This document shows, in pieces, positions 5,705-9,994 of a DNA stretch of 9,994 bases (the stretch's first letter is position 1; the number at the start of each line of letters is the position of its first letter). Below the pieces are notes generated by a model. That model searched no databases. It saw only the letters and a list, made by a program, of their open reading frames with translations, and had not been told where the DNA came from. The position numbers and the translations under genes are program-made. Source of the stretch: Bacteroidaceae bacterium (lineage in GTDB: Bacteria > Bacteroidota > Bacteroidia > Bacteroidales > Bacteroidaceae); contig JABUUA010000058.1 of NCBI GenBank assembly GCA_021443405.1, forward strand, positions 1 through 9,994, given 5' to 3'.

Positions 5705-8317
5705 TTACTCGATGCCCAAGGCCGGACAACCGCGTATGTCCTGCGTCTTATCGTAGAACAACTGGTAATAGCCCGCGGTGATGTAGGCGCAGACACCCGA
5801 CAAATCGATGCTGATATTGGGGTTGTCCTTAATCTCGAACACGCGAATGTTGGGCGATATCGTGTCGTCGATCTTGCGAAGGTCGTTGCCACCGAGGTAA
5901 AGCGCCGTGAGGCTGGCGTGATTGTAAATGCCCGTCAACCAGTTTTTCAAGGTTCGATTGCCTTCGTCGTCGCGCTGATTGCGCAGGATGAGCACCGTGA
6001 GTTGGGCGCAGTCAAGCGGTTCCACGGGGATTCCATCGAACTGATTGCCCGAAAGGTCCACGCCGTAAAGGTAGGGAACATTGGTGGCATAGAAATCCGT
6101 GGGCAGTTGGCTCAGCTTGTTCAGACTGAGGTCGATGCTCATGAGATAGTGACTCTTGGGGCCCGTAAGACTGCCTTCGGGGAGTTCCTTCAGGTTGTTT
6201 CCGGAGATTAACAAGTAGCTGATGGGCGAACCAGCCGTGAAAATTGTCTTCGGGAACGTGTCGAAACGGTTGTACGACAAGTCCACCGTCGATGCGTTGA
6301 TACCGCGGAAGGCCGTGCCGTTCTGCAACTTGTCGATTTGATTGTGGGAGAAATCGACATTGTCAATCGTGTACACCGACTTTGCGTTAAAGATGTCGGG
6401 CACCTCGGTCAGTTGATTGAAGGCGAAATTCATTACCTCCACATCGAGGAAATCGCTGAAGTAACCGTCGGGGGCCGCCGGTATCGTCGTCAGTTTGTTG
6501 TTGTTGAGATAAAGCTTCACCAGGTTGATGTCCTTGCCGAACGGGTGCACCTTGTGCAATTTGTTATGGCCAAGGTCCAGCGCCGCCAAACTCTTCATGC
6601 GCTTGAGCTGGGCATATTCGGGCGTTTCTTCCAGATTGTTGAAGCCCATGTAGATGACTTGCACCTTCGCGCCACCGGTTCCGTCGATGAGTGCTTCCCA
6701 GTCTGCCTTCAACTGCGCGCCGCCGATGCCGATGTTGCTGGCAACATTCAGCAGTTGCAGTTCGGGGAGATGGGCCAGCATCTCCATAGGGAGCCCCGTA
6801 AGTTTCGGGCAGTTGTAAATCTCCACATCCGTAAGATTGTTGCAGTCCTCCCACTGGGCAGCCTCGCCGTAGAACGGTGAGGCTGGGTCGATGTCGCGGA
6901 AGAAGCCCTCGACGGTGATGGGCGAGTTGGCAATGTAGAACTGCTGCAACTCCTTACAGCGCTTGACAGCGCGACTGATGCCCACAATCTGATTGGTCAG
7001 GTAGCCCTGCTGCACATCCTTCGGTTGCACGCGTGCACTGAGGATGGGACGCTGGTGTGCGTCCTGATTGATGAAGTCGCGCATCGGCTCAGAGAAGTGC
7101 TCACGCGCATCGCGAGGCAGGAATTCCTCCTCGTAGCTCGCGCGCATCTTAGCTTTGAACGCGGGCGTGTCGTAGGCACTGATGTCGCTACCGATGACAC
7201 CTCCCAGCGTCTCATCGTGAGCACCAAGGTAGAGCACACGCAAGTGAGTGAACTGTCCGATGTCATCCGGCACGATCCCCTTGGCACCCATACCGATGAG
7301 GGAGATGACCGACACGCGGCCGTCGTTGTCGAGCGATATGCCTGGCTGCACGCCCCACAGGTCCATGTCTTTGTCGAAGTCCCAGTTCGTGCCCGGCGTT
7401 TCAGCCTCGCCCTTGTAACTCCAGTGCGCGCCGTCGAGCGCCTCCCACAAGGCTTTCAAGGCCACGTAGTCCTTGAGACGCTCCGAAGATTTCACCATGA
7501 AGATGGGAACGTCAGCCTCCTCCGTCGTCTCATGCGCCTCTACGACAAAGGTCGGGGCATTCTTTACCGTGGCCGTCTCCAGCATGTAGCGGCAACGGTT
7601 GTCGCTGTACGTGGTGTAGCCCGTGACCTTGTAAGTGCCTACGGGCAGCCAGACAAGCGTGTCGCACTTTCCGTATGTGGTTTCCTTCGTGTGCCCGTCC
7701 ACCTGCTCAAAACCGCTGATGACCGTCACGCGTACCTTATCTATATTGCGCACTTCATGCGTGAAAATGTTCTCCACCGTAAAGGAAACACCGTTGATGC
7801 TGCTAAACGGATACTCCGGAGCATCGCCCGCGCGGGTCTCCACGAAACGCTTGGTGAGACGGAAGCTCGCCATTCCTCGAACGATGGCGTCCACCTCCAA
7901 ACGCTGATAGTGCAGGCCGTCGGGCACGATGTCAAAGGTCGCGTCGCTGCCCGCAGCGTTGGAATAGATTTCCTCGTCCAGCGCATTGTAGAGATAGAAA
8001 CCGGTCACGCGGTAACTACCGGCCAACAATTTCAATTTATCGCTCTGCAGACCGAACTCGGCGCTCTGGTCGCTGTACCGGCGCAACAGCAGCGTCTGCG
8101 TGATGGCTGTGCCCTCGTGCGTCAGCACCACGCGCACCTTCGCAGCCTCGGCAAGGCTCTCCAACTGAGTAGCCGTAGCGCGCGTATCGGCCTTCACAAC
8201 GTGGAATTGGACGTAGCCATAGCCCGAATCCACGACCGCATCGTCGTCAGCACAGGCCTGCAGGCAGAAAATCGCCAACAGTGTCAGCAGAAAATATCCA
8301 ATTTTCTTCATGGTCAT
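5705..8317 (-). CDS. Large DUF4458-like / leucine-rich repeat lipoprotein
   Basis: An 870-aa lipoprotein: signal peptide, lipobox L-Q-A-C with C22, then A-D-D-D. The start is either ATG 8315-8317, which overlaps the previous TGA as ATGA, or the ATG two codons on (M3), which begins the more usual M-K-K. Residues about 33-155 (G-Y-V-Q-F-H-V-V-K onward) resemble the DUF4458 domain found in front of LRRs in Bacteroidetes, and 170-275 look like a related beta domain. Residues about 280-325 resemble the plant-type LRR N-cap (A-L-W-E-A-L-D-G-A-H-W-S, then N-W-D-F, then W-G-V-Q-P-G). LRRs run from about 330 to 840, with strong units such as L-A-A-L-D-L-G-H-N-K-L and L-V-K-L-Y-L-N-N-N-K-L. The C-terminal cap contains C843 and C864, which might pair. 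A surface receptor or adhesin role is inferred from architecture; the ligand is unknown. The LRR assignment is sure and the N-terminal domain name less so. Confidence 0.9.
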   Translation of the reverse strand: MTMKKIGYFLLTLLAIFCLQACADDDAVVDSGYGYVQFHVVKADTRATATQLESLAEAAKVRVVLTHEGTAITQTLLLRRYSDQSAEFGLQSDKLKLLAGSYRVTGFYLYNALDEEIYSNAAGSDATFDIVPDGLHYQRLEVDAIVRGMASFRLTKRFVETRAGDAPEYPFSSINGVSFTVENIFTHEVRNIDKVRVTVISGFEQVDGHTKETTYGKCDTLVWLPVGTYKVTGYTTYSDNRCRYMLETATVKNAPTFVVEAHETTEEADVPIFMVKSSERLKDYVALKALWEALDGAHWSYKGEAETPGTNWDFDKDMDLWGVQPGISLDNDGRVSVISLIGMGAKGIVPDDIGQFTHLRVLYLGAHDETLGGVIGSDISAYDTPAFKAKMRASYEEEFLPRDAREHFSEPMRDFINQDAHQRPILSARVQPKDVQQGYLTNQIVGISRAVKRCKELQQFYIANSPITVEGFFRDIDPASPFYGEAAQWEDCNNLTDVEIYNCPKLTGLPMEMLAHLPELQLLNVASNIGIGGAQLKADWEALIDGTGGAKVQVIYMGFNNLEETPEYAQLKRMKSLAALDLGHNKLHKVHPFGKDINLVKLYLNNNKLTTIPAAPDGYFSDFLDVEVMNFAFNQLTEVPDIFNAKSVYTIDNVDFSHNQIDKLQNGTAFRGINASTVDLSYNRFDTFPKTIFTAGSPISYLLISGNNLKELPEGSLTGPKSHYLMSIDLSLNKLSQLPTDFYATNVPYLYGVDLSGNQFDGIPVEPLDCAQLTVLILRNQRDDEGNRTLKNWLTGIYNHASLTALYLGGNDLRKIDDTISPNIRVFEIKDNPNISIDLSGVCAYITAGYYQLFYDKTQDIRGCPALGIE

Positions 8318-9861
8318 TTCGTATTTATCTTGAGCACCTTCATCACGCCTTCCCCATCACTGGTCTTCAGCACCAAGTAAATAGGCTCCGACGTATTGGA
8401 GACACCCATGATGTACCAGTAACTTGGCGTCTCGCTATCGCTGAACGAGAGTTCCGCCACCATGTCGGCGAGGACATTGCCACGGTCGTCCACGAAGTAG
8501 GCGCTCTCGGAATCGAGGTCGTCATTGTTGGACAACAAGGGCCACGGACGCACCTGATCGAAGTGACCGCGCGGGCTGGGCGTGTCGAGCAAGAACACCT
8601 CGCGCGTGCCGATAATCGTTTCGCAATGGTCGAGCGTCGCCTTGTCGGTAATGCGTTTGCAGTCTATCCAAAGCATCTCCCAGTTTTCATCGAAGCAGAG
8701 CGCCTTGAAACCGATTTCATCGCCCGTAACATCGCCCGAGTTGCCCTCTACGTCTTGCGTGATGTGCGCCACGAGGTTGTTCTGTCCGTATCTGTACGCA
8801 AGCGTCTCCTTACCGTTTTCCTCTTCTATCAGCGCCGCGGCAAGGTCGCCGCTCAACTGGGTGTAAAGGGTACGGGGGAAGGCCAGCACATAGCCCTTGC
8901 GCGCCACATCGGTGGCATCTGCCGTGAGCCGGCCGGTGGTTTTGTTGAAGTGCATCCACGAGACAGAAGCGCCGGCCACCCCATCTATCAGGAGTTTTCC
9001 GTCGGCATCCTCGACATAAACGATTTCGTAATCGTCGTGATAGGCGCTCACCGAGCAGGTGATGAAGCGGTCGTAGGTATTAGCGTCGTGGGTCCACGTC
9101 TGGCCGTCGGCGCTCACCTTCCAGTTCCACGCGTTGCCGCCGGGCTGAGAAATGAGGATGGCTTCGCGGTCCATGCCTTGATAGACCACGCGCACACTGA
9201 ACGACGCCATGCCCTTCATATCCTGAAAGAGCAGGGTGCCCTCGCATTCGTTCTTCTCCACCGTACCGTCGGGAACCACACGAATGGCGCCCTCCACCAG
9301 TCTGTTGGCTGCACCTGTCAAGGAAGCACCGCGCAGTTCCGCCCAGTCGGGGAGCGTGGTGGCGGCGAAAGCGAAGTTGGCCTTCACTTGGAACGTTTCA
9401 TATTCATTGTATCCCACGGTGATATAGTCCAGCTCGTTGCCATCAGCGTCATAGACTTTTAACTCGTAGCCGGCAGCTGAGCGAGTGATTTCAGCCAGAA
9501 TTCCCGACTGACCCAGCATGTAAATAGTGAGCTGAGCTACGGACGAAGCGCCTTGCGTGAGGCCCTCGTCGGTGATGGACAGCGTGACGGTCTGCCTACC
9601 GGCCTTGCCCGAGGTGGACAAGACAGGCTTGCCATCCTGCACAAACTTGCACCAACTCTGCGTGGAAGTCAGTTGCCAATCGGCTGCGGCGTCGAACTCC
9701 AGCGTTTGGGTCTCGCCCGTGGTGCAGTTCAGAATCTGCGTCTCGGGGAACGAGATGGCTGGGGCTTGCTCCTCATCGTGGCAGGCAACGCCGACGACGG
9801 CCAGGGAGAGCGTGGCCATCATCACGGCCTTGTTTTTCAATATGCGAACAATATTTTTCAT
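8314..9861 (-). CDS. Beta-rich lipoprotein with BACON-like N-terminus (possibly DUF5003 family)
   Basis: A 515-aa lipoprotein: residues 1-26 form a long signal peptide, lipobox V-A-C with C27, then H-D-E-E. Residues about 35-130 look like a divergent BACON/Ig-type domain: W62 and W70 in D-W-Q-L-T-S-T-Q-S-W-C-K-F, a V-T-L-S-I strand, then a Q-L-T-I-Y-M strand. A comparable stretch at about 140-240 ends in V-V-Y-Q-G and I-S-Q-P-G-G. The C-terminal half has no motif I can place; from recall of neighbouring families it may be DUF5003, but I cannot confirm this. No catalytic motif is visible, so a binding or structural surface role is the most that can be said. It begins 11 bp after the stop of the preceding partial gene behind the leader AATAAGAAAAGAA. 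The internal ATG at M14 is a weaker start because it would cut the basic N-terminal region. Its TGA overlaps the next ATG. Confidence 0.8.
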   Translation of the reverse strand: MKNIVRILKNKAVMMATLSLAVVGVACHDEEQAPAISFPETQILNCTTGETQTLEFDAAADWQLTSTQSWCKFVQDGKPVLSTSGKAGRQTVTLSITDEGLTQGASSVAQLTIYMLGQSGILAEITRSAAGYELKVYDADGNELDYITVGYNEYETFQVKANFAFAATTLPDWAELRGASLTGAANRLVEGAIRVVPDGTVEKNECEGTLLFQDMKGMASFSVRVVYQGMDREAILISQPGGNAWNWKVSADGQTWTHDANTYDRFITCSVSAYHDDYEIVYVEDADGKLLIDGVAGASVSWMHFNKTTGRLTADATDVARKGYVLAFPRTLYTQLSGDLAAALIEEENGKETLAYRYGQNNLVAHITQDVEGNSGDVTGDEIGFKALCFDENWEMLWIDCKRITDKATLDHCETIIGTREVFLLDTPSPRGHFDQVRPWPLLSNNDDLDSESAYFVDDRGNVLADMVAELSFSDSETPSYWYIMGVSNTSEPIYLVLKTSDGEGVMKVLKINTK

Positions 9862-9872
9862 TTCTTTTCTTA

Positions 9873-9994
9873 TTAGTGACTCACTCCATTCTTAATCATC
9901 AACTCGGCTTCAGCGTCGCTCACATACTTCACGATGTGGACGAAGGTGCCCACCGTCCCAACGTTTTTCACGAAGAGGTCGGTGTAAAGGATGA
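9873..9994 (-). CDS. C-terminal fragment of an unrecognised operon gene
   Basis: One minus-strand frame stays open from the window edge to a TAA at 9873-9875, followed directly by a second TAA. It encodes 39 residues that begin I-L-Y-T-D-L-F-V-K-N-V-G and end I-K-N-G-V-S-H. The other two minus frames close sooner. The segment looks like real protein (a beta strand, then a short amphipathic helix), and the 11-bp spacing to the next ATG puts it in the same operon. I do not recognise the family from this tail, and no function is assigned. The operon promoter must lie further right, outside the window. Confidence 0.7.
   Translation of the reverse strand, partial: ILYTDLFVKNVGTVGTFVHIVKYVSDAEAELMIKNGVSH

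Noticed and set aside
7025..8380. Long open frame on the plus strand (451 codons), opposite the 870-aa LRR gene
   Set aside because: The opposite strand encodes a clear lipoprotein with LRRs; this frame has shadow-like composition and no domain.
8281..9462. Open frame on the plus strand (393 codons), opposite the 515-aa lipoprotein gene
   Set aside because: The reverse strand has a signal peptide, lipobox and a coupled neighbour; this frame has none of these.
1..9994. CRISPR arrays, insertion sequences, tRNA or rRNA genes
   Set aside because: No regularly spaced repeats, transposase or terminal repeats, or RNA gene signatures were seen in reading the window.

Overview
The window looks like a chromosomal segment of a fairly GC-rich member of the Bacteroidales (Bacteroides, Prevotella or Porphyromonas relatives). 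The reasons are the families present (BACON domains, DUF4458-type leucine-rich repeat (LRR) lipoproteins, DUF1573, lipocalin-like lipoproteins), start codons with A-rich leaders and no Shine-Dalgarno sequence, and acid-rich residues just after the lipidated cysteine, as in the Bacteroidetes lipoprotein export signal. Genus and species cannot be fixed from this sequence.

Every gene seen lies on the minus strand, so the order of transcription runs from right to left. From the right edge: the last 39 codons of an unrecognised gene (9873-9994); a 515-aa beta-rich lipoprotein (8314-9861); an 870-aa DUF4458-like/LRR lipoprotein (5705-8317); a structured 93-bp intercistronic gap with a possible internal promoter; a 588-aa BACON/LRR lipoprotein (3845-5611); a 680-aa subtilisin-like (S8) lipoprotein protease (1806-3848); a 235-aa secreted DUF1573 protein (1098-1805); and a 152-aa lipocalin-like lipoprotein (576-1034). 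Two junctions are ATGA overlaps and one is a stop codon directly abutting the next ATG, so most of this block is probably one translationally coupled operon. A nested AT-rich hairpin around the last stop codon (532-580) probably ends it. To the left, and transcribed separately, is the start of a voltage-gated ion channel gene (1-435, cut by the window edge), with a perfect 12-bp palindrome in its leader.

Five of the six complete operon genes encode lipoproteins whose lipidated cysteine is followed by x-D-(D/E), which suggests that they sit on the cell surface. The sixth (DUF1573) has an ordinary signal peptide and is probably periplasmic. The best reading is a surface complex in which two LRR proteins and a BACON-like protein bind a host, microbial or dietary target and a tethered subtilase cuts it or matures its partners. 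The joint function is inference. No mobile element, CRISPR array, tRNA or rRNA was seen.
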